Source: Mycobacterium sp. (lineage in GTDB: Bacteria > Actinomycetota > Actinomycetes > Mycobacteriales > Mycobacteriaceae). From it: DNA of 54,567 nucleotides. Where the stretch lies: NCBI GenBank assembly GCA_025965895.1, contig JAOPWC010000139.1, forward strand, positions 1 to 54,567, written 5' to 3'. Below, in pieces: positions 16,828-25,385 of this stretch; position 1 is the first letter of the stretch, and each line of letters opens with the position of its first letter. The position numbers and the translations under genes were made by a program. The notes beneath the pieces were generated by a model. It was not told the origin of the DNA and did not search any database. It saw only the letters and a list, made by a program, of their open reading frames with translations.

Positions 16828-17216
16828 GCCGCCACCTTCGTCTCGTCGAGCGGAACGATCTCCTTGCCGAGCGGCACCAGCGACACCGGAATCAGCTTCA
16901 GGTTCGCCAGCGCCAACGGGATGCCGATGATTGTTATCGCCATCGCCACCGCCGTCACCACATGCCCGATCGCCAGCCAGATACCGAACAGCACGACCCA
17001 GATGACGTTGCCGATCAACGCGCCGGGGCGAAGTCCGGGCTTACTGATGATCGTGCGCCCGAACGGCCACAGGGCGTAGGAGGCAATGCGCAGCGCGGCG
17101 AAGCCGAACGGGATCGTGATGATCAGAAGGAAGCACACCAGCGCGGCGAGCAGGTAGCCCAGCGCCAGCCAGAGGCCACCGAAGACCAACCAGATGATGT
17201 TCAGGATCAGGCGCAT
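16824..17216 (-). CDS. YccF-family inner membrane protein (Rv0870c type)
   Basis: The 130-residue membrane protein carries two copies of a YccF-like unit: NIIWLVFGGLWLALGYLL near the start and NVIWVVLFGIWLAIGHVV from about residue 69, each followed by an IGIP/ITIPFG-type turn. About four hydrophobic segments are visible. The function of YccF proteins is unknown. The overlap with moaA is conserved in mycobacteria, but no mechanistic link to molybdenum cofactor synthesis is apparent. Confidence 0.88.
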   Translation of the reverse strand: MRLILNIIWLVFGGLWLALGYLLAALVCFLLIITIPFGFAALRIASYALWPFGRTIISKPGLRPGALIGNVIWVVLFGIWLAIGHVVTAVAMAITIIGIPLALANLKLIPVSLVPLGKEIVPLDETKVAA

Positions 17217-17359
17217 CGTTCCTCCAGCGATTGCCTCAGCCTACCGAGTAAACAGGGGTGCTCGGCAGCGGGCGAGCCGAGTAGGATCGCCTGCATCGCG
17301 TCCTGCGCTGCGGGGCGCGTTTTGTGCGAGGGACCGTTCAAGACAAGCAGGTGAGAGCA

Positions 17360-17770
17360 GTGCCGACCGGCAGGGTGAAGTGGTACGACTCGGAGAAGGG
17401 CTTCGGCTTCCTCTCTCAGGAAGACGGCGAGGACGTCTACATCCGGTCGTCCGCGTTGCCGGCCGGGGTGGAAGGTCTCAAATCGGGCCAGCGGGTGGAG
17501 TTCGGTGTCGCGTCCGGCCGCCGGGGGCCGCAGGCACTGAGCGTGAAACTGATCGATCCGCCGCCGTCACCGCTGCGCAACCGGCGCGAGACCGGACCGG
17601 CCGAGCACAAGCACTCACCCGACGAGTTGCACGGCATGGTCGAGGACATGATCACGCTGTTGGAGTCCGCCGTGCAGCCCGAGCTGCGGAAGGGCCGATA
17701 TCCCGACCGCAAGACGGCGCGTCGGGTCTCAGAGGTTGTCAAGGCCGTCGCCCGCGAACTCGACGCCTAG
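17360..17770 (+). CDS. cspB: Cold-shock domain protein CspB (Rv0871 type)
   Basis: From GTG 17360 the product (136 aa) begins with a cold-shock domain: GRVKWYDSEKGFGFL contains RNP1 and DVYIRSSALP contains RNP2. It is followed by a basic linker and a helical C-terminal extension (SPDELHGMVEDMITLL and onward) that ordinary 65-70 residue Csp proteins lack. Such proteins bind single-stranded RNA or DNA. A frame starting at 17324 is less likely because the family start is at MPTGRVKW. A lipoprotein gene starts directly after its stop. Confidence 0.9.
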   Translation: MPTGRVKWYDSEKGFGFLSQEDGEDVYIRSSALPAGVEGLKSGQRVEFGVASGRRGPQALSVKLIDPPPSPLRNRRETGPAEHKHSPDELHGMVEDMITLLESAVQPELRKGRYPDRKTARRVSEVVKAVARELDA

Positions 17771-17771
17771 T

Positions 17772-18803
17772 TTGCCGGATCCGACAGTCGTCGAGTTCCG
17801 CTGGCGGCGGCTGGTTGTCGTCGTCGTCGCGCTGGGCATGGTGCTGGTCGCCTGTGGGGCCGATCCGCCGGATCGGCGCCCGGAAGTGGGCGAACTGACC
17901 CAACAGATTCGCGGCATGGCGGGCGTCGTCGGTGCCGCCAGCGTGGTTGCCGACAATGTGCCCCAGGCGCGGGTGTATTTCGAGATAGACGTCGAGGTGG
18001 CCGACGACATCACCGGCGATCAGCTCGCCGCGGTCACCAACCGCTATCTGGACCATCTTCACAGCGTCGACTACCGCGGCTACCAAACCGAACTCGATGT
18101 CCGCGGCGGCGGGAACATTTTCGTCATCGACAACAACGACCACGCGATGACCAACGGTGAGCAGATCATTGCGCAGGCGCGCGACTGGGTGGCCCTGCGA
18201 ACGCAGCTGGGCGGAGCGACCGTGCGATTTCACGTGACTGTCAGCCACGGAACAAACCCGTGGACCAGCCGCGACGGCGGCCACCCCAGCGGCGGCACCA
18301 TCAACCTCGCGGACAACGCCGACTACACCACGGTTGCGGCCACCGTGACGACATTGAGTTCCGCATTCGGTGAACTCGGCAACGGCAACTGGACGGTCAG
18401 TGCGGGCAAGCAACATCCGGCGGACATCAAGACGGCCAAGCGCTTTCCCACTCCGGCAGAACGCGACGTGTGGAACCAGCTCAATGCCGATCAGTCCGTG
18501 CCGCATATCGACGCGCTGACCATCAACGGCCCGACGACTGGACCGGTGTGGGTGGCCGAACAGGTCCGGTCCCGCGATGTCGGCGTGGCGCTCCAATTGG
18601 CCAGACAGCACCTGCTGATCGTCGCGGCGCTGCCCCCTCCGGTCCTGTACACGGCCGGTGATCAGGCCCAGGGGCACGTCAACTACTGGGGACAGGTCAC
18701 CGCGCCGGTGGCCATCACCGTCGGCGGCTGCACTCCCCGCACCTATCCGCCCGCGCCCGACGAGCAGGCGCTGATCAACATGTATGAACGGTGCCGTCGT
18801 TGA
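17772..18803 (+). CDS. Predicted lipoprotein of unknown function
   Basis: The 343-residue product is read from a TTG at 17772, immediately after the cspB stop; an upstream in-frame ATG at 17736 would overlap cspB by 35 bases. A basic N-terminus is followed by the hydrophobic stretch LVVVVVALGMVLVACG, a lipobox with a potential lipid-modified Cys. The mature part is rich in beta-strand-like segments (VYFEIDVEVADDITGDQL, TVRFHVTVSHGTNPW) and has Cys in GGCTPRTY near the end. I do not recognise a named family. It is probably anchored on the outer face of the membrane. Confidence 0.75.
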   Translation: MPDPTVVEFRWRRLVVVVVALGMVLVACGADPPDRRPEVGELTQQIRGMAGVVGAASVVADNVPQARVYFEIDVEVADDITGDQLAAVTNRYLDHLHSVDYRGYQTELDVRGGGNIFVIDNNDHAMTNGEQIIAQARDWVALRTQLGGATVRFHVTVSHGTNPWTSRDGGHPSGGTINLADNADYTTVAATVTTLSSAFGELGNGNWTVSAGKQHPADIKTAKRFPTPAERDVWNQLNADQSVPHIDALTINGPTTGPVWVAEQVRSRDVGVALQLARQHLLIVAALPPPVLYTAGDQAQGHVNYWGQVTAPVAITVGGCTPRTYPPAPDEQALINMYERCRR

Positions 18804-18806
18804 GCG

Positions 18807-20411
18807 CTAACCCGGGTTGCCGGTCCGCGGATTCAGGACGAGTGCCGGTTGGGCCGGCCCGGTGAAGTCGAACATCGAGTCGAGCCGCCCGGCGCGTTCG
18901 TCGAACGAGTCATCCCCGATCCGGCCGGTTTGCCAGTTGTCCTCGATGAACCGCAAGATCGATGTCTGGTCGGTCGTGGTGTGGTCGACGAAGTCGGGTC
19001 GGGCGTACGGGGAGACGATCAGCAGCGGCAGCCTGGGCCCGTGGCCGCAGCGGCCCTGATAGGTGATCGGCTGAGTAGCGGGATTACCGCACATACCGGG
19101 CCCGTTCAGTGCGTCCTGCGGGGTGGTGGACGCCGACACGACTGGTGACGGCTTGTGGTCGTACCAGCCGTCGGAGTCGTCGTAATTGATGATCACGGCG
19201 GTGTTTTTCCAGTCCGGCAGACGCTGCAGATGGTTCATCGTGTCGACGAGGAAGCGTTGCTCGTCGATCGGGTCGGAGTATTGGCCATGGCCGTCCTGAT
19301 ATCCCGGGGCCTTGAGGTAGCTCACGGCCGGCAGATGGCCGGCGTCCGCGGCGGCCCAGAAATCCGACAGGTCGTACTGGTGGTTGGCCCGGTCGGCGTG
19401 CCCGATCATGTCCACCGAAGTCGGCGGCAGGTGATGCGGGTTGGCCGTCGACGGGTAGTACTGGAACGGTTCGTGATGAGCGATGTAATCGCCTTTGACG
19501 CCGAATGGCAGCGGACCTGATTTGGCGCTTCCGCCCAGGGCCTCGCCGACATTGTGGGTGGCTCCGCACACCGCGGTTCCGTCGGGTTTGTTTCCTGTGG
19601 GCTTGAATCCGCCCTGGAAGAACCCCCACGTGATGCCGCGCGCGTTGAGCAGGTCGCCGATGTTCTTGTTGTCTCCGCTGAGCTGAATCTGGTCGCGATC
19701 GGAGCAGTCGTCACCGTACGGCTGAGCGTCGCCGATCACGGTGCCCTGCCCTCTGCCGGTGTTCTCGATGATCTCGTTAGGCGGGAAAGGCTTGCCGCCG
19801 GGCATGAATTCGTGTGTCACACCGTGGGTTTGGCCGGAAACCAAGTTCAACGCGCCAGGGGTGGACGGTCCGAACGTGGTGTTGTAGGAGTTGTCGCTCA
19901 TCGCGTAGTGCTGGGCGTAGTTCCACAACGCGGTCACGCTGTTGCCGTCGTAGTAGTCCATCACCATGCCGGGCACACTGAAGAACGGCGGCGGGCAGTT
20001 CGAGGTTTCGGTGTGTTCGACGAACTGGTCCATCGCGCCGCCGTGAAAAGCCAGCTGCTCAGCCTGGTATTCATGGTTCTGGTCGCAGGTCAGTTGCTGC
20101 CCTGGGCCCCCGAGGCGGACCGGCTGCGCCTTGTTCGGGTTATGGGTCAACAGCTCTGGTGTGAGACCGTCGACGCCGGGGGTTCCCGGTTTCGCGGTGA
20201 ACCGCTGGCCGTCGACGTTCGCGGCGTTGGGATAGGTGCCGAAGTAGTGGTCGAACGACACGTTCTCCTGGAAGACCACCACGAGATGCTGAATCGGCGT
20301 GGCGGTTGCCGGCGCCGGGGGGGCGGACGGCGGACGCGGCGCCGAAGAGCAGGACACCGCCGTCATCGCCAGCACCATCACCGATAGAAGTGAGATGCGC
20401 AATTTGGGCAT
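18807..20411 (-). CDS. Lipoprotein phosphoesterase (phospholipase C/acid phosphatase family)
   Basis: The 534-residue product has a lipoprotein signal (SVMVLAMTAVSCSSAP) and the phosphoesterase fold shared by bacterial phospholipases C and acid phosphatases. The metal and nucleophile region IQHLVVVFQENVSFDHYFGT is followed by YAMSDNSYNTTFGPSTPGAL and the C-terminal ligand region VIINYDDSDGWYDHKP with HTTTDQTSILRFIEDNW. Unlike PlcA-C it lacks a twin-arginine signal. It probably hydrolyses phosphate esters at the cell surface; lipid versus small-molecule substrate cannot be told. It converges with the preceding lipoprotein gene, with three bases between them. Confidence 0.87.
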   Translation of the reverse strand: MPKLRISLLSVMVLAMTAVSCSSAPRPPSAPPAPATATPIQHLVVVFQENVSFDHYFGTYPNAANVDGQRFTAKPGTPGVDGLTPELLTHNPNKAQPVRLGGPGQQLTCDQNHEYQAEQLAFHGGAMDQFVEHTETSNCPPPFFSVPGMVMDYYDGNSVTALWNYAQHYAMSDNSYNTTFGPSTPGALNLVSGQTHGVTHEFMPGGKPFPPNEIIENTGRGQGTVIGDAQPYGDDCSDRDQIQLSGDNKNIGDLLNARGITWGFFQGGFKPTGNKPDGTAVCGATHNVGEALGGSAKSGPLPFGVKGDYIAHHEPFQYYPSTANPHHLPPTSVDMIGHADRANHQYDLSDFWAAADAGHLPAVSYLKAPGYQDGHGQYSDPIDEQRFLVDTMNHLQRLPDWKNTAVIINYDDSDGWYDHKPSPVVSASTTPQDALNGPGMCGNPATQPITYQGRCGHGPRLPLLIVSPYARPDFVDHTTTDQTSILRFIEDNWQTGRIGDDSFDERAGRLDSMFDFTGPAQPALVLNPRTGNPG

Positions 20412-20474
20412 AACAACCGGATTCTAGGTTGGCGCGGTCGCGGCCGCCCACCACGTCGGGTGACGTGCACCCGT

Positions 20475-20565
20475 CGCTTACGCGATGTTCAACCCGTTCG
20501 CTTACGCGATGTTCAACCCGGTCGCTTACGCGGTGTTCAACCCGGTCGCTTACGCGATGTTCAAC
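20475..20565. repeat. 24-bp tandem repeat, about 3.8 copies, in-frame
   Basis: Copies begin at 20475, 20499, 20523 and 20547 (the last is partial), with two or three base differences. The period is a multiple of three, so on the plus strand it encodes an octapeptide of the type YAMFNPVA over and over, directly in front of the glutathione-transferase-like gene. Candidate starts at 20485, 20509 and 20557 lie inside the repeat. Confidence 0.9.
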
Positions 20566-20574
20566 AATGAATCC

Positions 20575-21588
20575 ATGGCCTCCTACGTTTCCGGCACCGG
20601 CGAATTCCAACGTGACACCGACTACATCACCACCCGCATCACCGCAGACGGGCGCGACGGGTATCCCGTTGAACCAGGCCGCTACCGCCTGATCGTCGCC
20701 CGCGCCTGCCCATGGGCCAACCGCACGATCATCGTGCGCCGCCTGCTCGGATTGGAATCCGTTCTGTCCATTGGATTCTGCGGGCCCACCCACGACGAGC
20801 GCAGCTGGACCTTCGATTTGGATCCCGGTGGTGTCGACCCGGTGCTCAACATTCCGCGGCTGCAGGACGCGTACTTTGCCCGCTTCCCGAACTACCCGAA
20901 AGGCATCACCGTTCCGGCGATCGTCGACGTGCCGACGGGACAGGTCGTCACGAACGACTTCGCGCAGATGACGCTCGACTTTTCGACCGAGTGGATGCAG
21001 TACCACCGCGACGGCGCGCCGCAACTGTATCCGGAGCCGCTGCGGGCTGAAATCGACAAGGTTGCACGGCGCATTTACACAGAGATCAACAACGGTGTGT
21101 ACCGCTGCGGCTTTGCCGGTTCACAGAAGTCCTACGACGCCGCGTACGACCGGCTTTTCTCGGCGCTGGACTGGGTCTCGGAGCGGCTGGAAAACCAGCG
21201 ATACCTCGTCGGCGACACGATCACCGAGGCCGATGTCCGGCTGTTCACGACGCTCGCCCGATTCGACCCGGTCTACCACGGGCACTTCAAATGCAATCGG
21301 CAGAAGCTGGCCGAAATGCCGGTGCTCTGGGCTTATGCCCGTGACCTGTTCCAGACCCCCGGCTTCGGTGACACCATCGACTTCACGCAGATCAAGCAGC
21401 ACTACTACATCGTGCACGCGGACATCAACCCGACGCGCATCGTTCCGAAAGGCCCCGACTTGTCGAACTGGCTGACGCCGCACGGCCGGGAAGCCCTGGG
21501 AGGCAACCCCTTCGGCGAGGGCACCCCCCCCGGTCCACCCTTGCAAGGCGAACGGGTGCTGGCCGGGCACGGCGCGCAGGCGGCTTGA
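20575..21588 (+). CDS. Glutathionyl-hydroquinone reductase-like protein (Xi-class GST fold)
   Basis: From ATG 20575 the product (337 aa) matches the YqjG/Ecm4 family of GST-fold reductases that remove thiol adducts from quinones. The catalytic Cys45 is in ARACPWANR. FCGPTHDERSWTF, VPAIVD and a C-terminal helical domain with RYLVGDTITEADVRLFTTLARFDPVYHGHFKCN are family-typical. Mycobacteria use mycothiol instead of glutathione, so the natural adduct is presumably mycothiolated. An in-frame extension to 20485 adds an octapeptide repeat (FNPVAYAM type) not expected in the family, so the start at 20575 is preferred. Confidence 0.85.
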   Translation: MASYVSGTGEFQRDTDYITTRITADGRDGYPVEPGRYRLIVARACPWANRTIIVRRLLGLESVLSIGFCGPTHDERSWTFDLDPGGVDPVLNIPRLQDAYFARFPNYPKGITVPAIVDVPTGQVVTNDFAQMTLDFSTEWMQYHRDGAPQLYPEPLRAEIDKVARRIYTEINNGVYRCGFAGSQKSYDAAYDRLFSALDWVSERLENQRYLVGDTITEADVRLFTTLARFDPVYHGHFKCNRQKLAEMPVLWAYARDLFQTPGFGDTIDFTQIKQHYYIVHADINPTRIVPKGPDLSNWLTPHGREALGGNPFGEGTPPGPPLQGERVLAGHGAQAA

Positions 21589-21592
21589 GAGG

Positions 21593-22081
21593 TTACGACC
21601 ACACCGTGCGCACCGACCACTCGGCGTGCGGAACGTCGGCCAGCTCGCCGTTCGGGTCGACAACCAGGGTGAGCAGCTGAACCACCACACCCGCCAGCCG
21701 TCCCCGCTGCGGGTCCGTGGTCGGGATGGTGACGGCCAGGCGCGTGCCGGGACGGTACAACGTCATCGCGGTGTTGCGGGGATCCTGGTAGACCATCAGA
21801 AGCCGCCACGGCGCACGGCCGATCGACGTGGGCACGGACAACTGCACCGGATAGCGCCCGGTGACCGGTAGCTCGCCCTGCACCAGCGGGTTCGCGCAGT
21901 CGTGGAGGTTGAGCACGTTGCAGTAGCGGTACGGGCCCACCCGGGTGAGGTGTCCGTGCGAGAACGCGCTGATCTGTGGATACGCCGGCGGTTGGCCGCG
22001 TACCAGCAGCCTGACGCTGACCCCGACGACGGCGGCGAGGAGCACCACCATCGCCGCCAGCACGCTGACGGCCCGCCTCAC
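21593..22081 (-). CDS. Exported/membrane-anchored DUF2771-type protein (Rv0875c type)
   Basis: The 162-residue protein has a single N-terminal hydrophobic segment (VSVLAAMVVLLAAVVGVSVRLL), followed by an extracytoplasmic domain with a YRYCNVLNLHDC cysteine pair. It ends SVRTVWS. It starts with GTG at 22081, whose bases overlap the TGA stop of the MFS gene, so the two are translationally coupled. A much longer frame covering 21593-23095 is an artefact of high GC. It has the same order and size as in other mycobacteria. The function is unknown. Confidence 0.82.
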   Translation of the reverse strand: MRRAVSVLAAMVVLLAAVVGVSVRLLVRGQPPAYPQISAFSHGHLTRVGPYRYCNVLNLHDCANPLVQGELPVTGRYPVQLSVPTSIGRAPWRLLMVYQDPRNTAMTLYRPGTRLAVTIPTTDPQRGRLAGVVVQLLTLVVDPNGELADVPHAEWSVRTVWS

Positions 22082-23763
22082 TCCGAGGTCACCGCCGTGC
22101 TGTCGGCCCGCCGGCCCTCCTGCTCGGCAATGACCGGGCGGTTGCCGCCGAGGCCCGGGATCAGGGACTGGCCGCGATAGCTGACGACTGTCTGCGCAAG
22201 GCCCAGTATCAGGACGGCCGAGATCGCGGTGAACCCGACCCACAGCTCGGTGTACACCAGCACACCGGTCGCACCGCCCGCCACCCAGGCCAGCTGCAGC
22301 AGCGACTCGGACCGGCCGAACGCCGACGCCCGCGACTCCTCGGGCAGGTCGTCCTGCAGAGAGGCATCCAGCGACGCCTTGGCGATTGCGGTGGAGCCCG
22401 ACGTCACCAACGTCGCGACCGCGGCGACGAGCAGGTTTCCGGTGAACGCGGCGGCGAGCGCGAAGACGGTGACCCCGGTGGCGCAGCGCACCACGAGCAG
22501 CGACGGCCGTCCGAGCTTCAGCCGTGCGGCCAGTGCATTGCCGCCGAAATTGCCGACCGTTGCCGCGGCGCCGATCAGTCCGAGCATGCCCAGCTGTACC
22601 CAGCCGCTGGCCTGGTGGGCCTTGGCGACAAACGCCGGGTACAGGAACAGGAAGCCGACCATCATCTTGATGGTGACATTGCCCCATAGCGAGGTAATGA
22701 TGTTGCGCCCCAAGGGTTGTCGCGGTCTGCCGCCGGCTCCCGTAACGTGGGGCCTGCGCCGCAGCGGCCCGCTGCGGCCGTGGTAACTCAGCGTCGTCGG
22801 CACCTCGCCCTCGGTTACCTCCACCCAGCGGGGAATCTGCATGGACAACCACGCGCCGACAATCGTCGTGATGACGACCACGAACAACGCGCCGGGCAGA
22901 TGGAACATGTTGGTGAGCACATATTCCACGCCCGCCGCGATGCCCCCGCCGACGATGGTGCCGCCGATCAGTCCGAACACCGTCAGGCGCGAGTTGACGC
23001 GCACCAGGTCGATCGTCGGCGGCATGACCCGCGGCGTGACCGCGCTGCGCAGCACGCTGAACGACTTGGACAGCACCAGCATCAGCAGCGCGCACGGGTA
23101 CAGCACCCAGCCCGGATAGCCGCCGGTGGCGCCGTCATAGTTGGCGATCAGCACCACCGCCAGCGCAGTGCGCAACGCGAACGACGTCGCGAGCGCGACA
23201 CGCCGGCCGTGCTGCAGCCGGTCCAGTGCGGGCCCGATGATTGGGGCGATCACCGCGAACGGCGCGATCGTGATCAGCAGGTAAAGGGCGACCTTGCTCT
23301 TGCTTTCGGCAGACGCGGCGGCGAAGAACAACGTGTTGGCCAGCGCGACGGCCATAGCGGCGTCGACGGCGAAGTTGGCCATCACCGGGTAGGTGAGCGC
23401 CGTCAGGCCGGACTTGTCCGCGCCGTCGGCCGTGGCGGCACGGTGGAACAGTCCGTACATCTTCGAGCCCATTTCGCGGCTGCGCATCGCTGCGGCGCGT
23501 GTGACGGTGACCCGCTGGCCTCCGGCGGTGCCTGCGCGCGGTGGCGCCGAACCGTAGTCCGAGGCCGGGTCGTCCAACGGCGGAAGATACCGGTTGGCGC
23601 TCGGCATCGACGGTCGGCGCGCGCTTCGGTAGCTCACACCGTCGCTGGGATAGTTCGCCATGCCGGGGTGCTCATCGGCCGGGCCGGGCCGCGGTCGAGG
23701 CGGATAGTAGCGGCGATTCTCGCCGGGTTCGCTGCCCGGAACGTCACCCCACAATCCGCTCAC
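22078..23763 (-). CDS. MFS transporter (Rv0876c type)
   Basis: The 561-residue polytopic protein has a cytoplasmic Pro/Arg-rich N-terminus of roughly 110 residues before the first membrane segment (YPVMANFAVDAAMAVALANTLFFAAA). About 12 hydrophobic segments follow, with MFS-like loops such as GPALDRLQHGRR (motif A position) and GNALAARLKLGR. The substrate is unknown. It is coupled to the downstream DUF2771-type gene and divergent from the DUF3027 gene. The long charged N-terminal extension is unusual for MFS exporters. Confidence 0.85.
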   Translation of the reverse strand: MSGLWGDVPGSEPGENRRYYPPRPRPGPADEHPGMANYPSDGVSYRSARRPSMPSANRYLPPLDDPASDYGSAPPRAGTAGGQRVTVTRAAAMRSREMGSKMYGLFHRAATADGADKSGLTALTYPVMANFAVDAAMAVALANTLFFAAASAESKSKVALYLLITIAPFAVIAPIIGPALDRLQHGRRVALATSFALRTALAVVLIANYDGATGGYPGWVLYPCALLMLVLSKSFSVLRSAVTPRVMPPTIDLVRVNSRLTVFGLIGGTIVGGGIAAGVEYVLTNMFHLPGALFVVVITTIVGAWLSMQIPRWVEVTEGEVPTTLSYHGRSGPLRRRPHVTGAGGRPRQPLGRNIITSLWGNVTIKMMVGFLFLYPAFVAKAHQASGWVQLGMLGLIGAAATVGNFGGNALAARLKLGRPSLLVVRCATGVTVFALAAAFTGNLLVAAVATLVTSGSTAIAKASLDASLQDDLPEESRASAFGRSESLLQLAWVAGGATGVLVYTELWVGFTAISAVLILGLAQTVVSYRGQSLIPGLGGNRPVIAEQEGRRADSTAVTSE

Positions 23764-23850
23764 GGGTTCGATTGTCCCCCATCCGCACTGCTGCGGCGGG
23801 TAGCCGGCCGGTGTGGCTGCCGGCCCGCGGGTCGGGCACTATGGGGTGCG

Positions 23851-24633
23851 ATGGACGCGATGAACGGAACGGCGACACGCGACGGCGACGCGAGGCCCGC
23901 GCCGGGGCTGCACGCGGTGCTCGCCGGTGCGGTGGAGCAGGCGCGTGCCGCGATCGTCGAGTTCAGCGGCGAGACCGTCGGCGACTATCTCGGCGTGGCT
24001 CTCGACGACGACAACGCCGCGACACACCGGTTCCTGGCTCACATGCCCGGCTATCAAGGATGGCAGTGGGCGGTAGTGGTGGCGGCGTACCCCGGCGCCG
24101 ACCATGCCACGATCAGCGAGGTCGTGCTGATCCCTGGGCCTACAGCGTTGCTGCCGCCGCAATGGCTGCCGTGGGAAGAGCGCGTCCGCCCGGGTGATCT
24201 CAGCCCGGGCGACCTGCTGGCCCCGCTGCGCGAGGACCCGCGGCTGGTTCCCGGCTATACGGCCACCGGTGATCCGGCGATCGACGACACCGCGGTGGAC
24301 CTCGGATTCGGCCGTCGGCAGGTGCTCAGCGAGTGGGGCCGTGCCGGGGCGGCGCAGCGCTGGCACGGCGGTGAGTTCGGGCCCCAGTCGGCGATGGCCC
24401 GCTCTACGCGGCGGGTGTGCCGAGACTGCGCGTTCTACCTGCCCCTTTCGGGTGCGCTCGGCGCCATGTTCGGCGTCTGCGGAAACGAGCTGTCGGCCGA
24501 CGGCCACGTGGTGGACGCGGAGTTTGGCTGCGGGGCGCACTCCGACACCCCGGTGCAGCAGGGCAGCGGATCGCCGCAGGATGACCCCTACGACGACGGC
24601 GTGCTGGATGTCGTCGAAACCGACGATTCCTAG
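23851..24633 (+). CDS. DUF3027 protein with C-terminal Cys cluster (Rv0877 type)
   Basis: The 260-residue product starts at ATG 23851 (MDAMNGTATRDGD). The N-terminal two-thirds include GDYLGVALDDDNAATHRFLAHMPGYQGWQWAV. Near the C-terminus, CRDC, then VCGNE and a further CGAH form a Cys/His pattern that may bind zinc, and the tail is strongly acidic. It lies divergent from the MFS gene in a conserved mycobacterial order. No enzymatic motif is recognised. Its TAG stop shares the CTAG palindrome with the stop of a decayed gene on the other strand. Confidence 0.82.
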   Translation: MDAMNGTATRDGDARPAPGLHAVLAGAVEQARAAIVEFSGETVGDYLGVALDDDNAATHRFLAHMPGYQGWQWAVVVAAYPGADHATISEVVLIPGPTALLPPQWLPWEERVRPGDLSPGDLLAPLREDPRLVPGYTATGDPAIDDTAVDLGFGRRQVLSEWGRAGAAQRWHGGEFGPQSAMARSTRRVCRDCAFYLPLSGALGAMFGVCGNELSADGHVVDAEFGCGAHSDTPVQQGSGSPQDDPYDDGVLDVVETDDS

Positions 24634-24975
24634 GCGTTTTCGGCGTGGCGTTTTCGGCCTGGCGTTTTCGACCACGCGGGTGCCGTTGGCGGTCGGTTCG
24701 AGCGCACAGCGCCAAATCGTGTTGTGGAGTTCACTCGGAACGCCAGTTTTCTTTGCGGGAGCGGCTCAATGATCGTGCTCGTGGTCGCCCAGAACAGCCG
24801 GTTACGGCGATTGCGATTCAGCCTGCGGGTGCCCTGGCGTACCGGCCCCCGACGCCTTCATCATTCGCCATCGCGGGCTCGATTCCGACATTCGATCGAA
24901 AGCAGTTATCAACTGCTACACCTTCTCGGCGGCCGCAGTGATGTCGATCTCGGCTTGCAATAGCGGTGCTGCCAT
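24630..24975 (-). pseudogene. Decayed SRPBCC-family gene
   Basis: Read on the minus strand from ATG 24975, the first residues LLQAEIDITAAAEKV are a textbook SRPBCC N-terminus, but a TAG stop at 24918-24916 replaces the expected Trp codon. Reading on gives LITAFDRMSESSPRWRMM. A frameshift near 24860 then leads into RLNRNRRNRLFWATTSTI, PLPQRKLAFRVNSTTRFG and a remnant C-terminus ending at TAG 24632-24630. Both the stop and the frameshift must be repaired to recover the family pattern, so it is a pseudogene. Its last codons are made of 14-bp tandem repeats. Confidence 0.8.
24633..24674. repeat. 14-bp tandem repeat, 3 copies
   Basis: Units start at 24633, 24647 and 24661; each begins GGCGTTTTCG and the ends vary. 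The repeat begins in the stop codon of the DUF3027 gene and covers the 3' end of the converging SRPBCC pseudogene. The length is not a multiple of three, so added copies shift that frame. Confidence 0.9.
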
Positions 24976-25005
24976 TGGCCTCTGCTGGTCGACGAATTCT
25001 GGAAA

Positions 25006-25296
25006 TTACTGAAGCCCTGTTTGGGCTCCACGCGATCCGCTACGCGCAGCACGACGTTGCCACAGGAACAGAAGGGTGCCGAACACCGCCACGCCCAACC
25101 CGGCCACGGTCACCGGGCGCCACGTTCCCAGGCTCGGCACCGTGAAGGCCGTGACGGCGGCAACAATCCAGGCCAGCGTGCAGACAGCGAGCACAGGCCG
25201 CGGATCGCGCAGGATGGCGGGCAGCGGCGGCGGTGTGACGCGAGGGCCGGCGCCGTCGCTTTCGCGTCCCGCCGGGTCGGTCGAGTCGTCGCTCAT
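25006..25296 (-). CDS. DUF2530-type small membrane protein (Rv0879c type)
   Basis: The 96-residue protein (MSDDSTDPAGRESDG from ATG 25296; an in-frame TTG lies at 25305) has a hydrophilic N-terminus with PPPLPAILRDPRPV and two hydrophobic segments, LAVCTLAWIVAAVTAFTV and VAGLGVAVFGTLLFLW, then a basic tail. It is a conserved mycobacterial membrane protein of unknown function, divergent from the MarR regulator gene. Confidence 0.8.
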   Translation of the reverse strand: MSDDSTDPAGRESDGAGPRVTPPPLPAILRDPRPVLAVCTLAWIVAAVTAFTVPSLGTWRPVTVAGLGVAVFGTLLFLWQRRAARSGSRGAQTGLQ

Positions 25297-25329
25297 CGCG
25301 ACCAACCTAGCGGATCTGCGAAAAAGCCG

Positions 25330-25345
25330 AACAATTTCTGTTGTT
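25330..25345. promoter_or_regulatory. Candidate MarR operator
   Basis: An inverted repeat AACAA-N6-TTGTT lies about 40 bases upstream of the marR-type gene, in the AT-richer divergent promoter region. Autoregulation through such a site is common for MarR proteins. The assignment is by pattern and position only. Confidence 0.35.
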
Positions 25346-25385
25346 AATGAATCTAACTGCAGGGAAATCTCGTACTGTTTGCACC

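Noticed and set aside
20475..20565. CRISPR array
   Set aside because: The repeats are directly adjacent, without spacers, and no cas gene is visible; the same holds for the repeats at 24633, 31848, 47333 and 47436.
21593..23095. 500-codon frame that would fuse the DUF2771-type gene to an upstream extension
   Set aside because: The extension is an out-of-frame reading of the MFS gene; the GTG at 22081 gives the expected exported protein.
22717..23850. Long upstream extension of the DUF3027 gene
   Set aside because: It runs antisense through the MFS gene; a normal ATG at 23851 begins the conserved protein.
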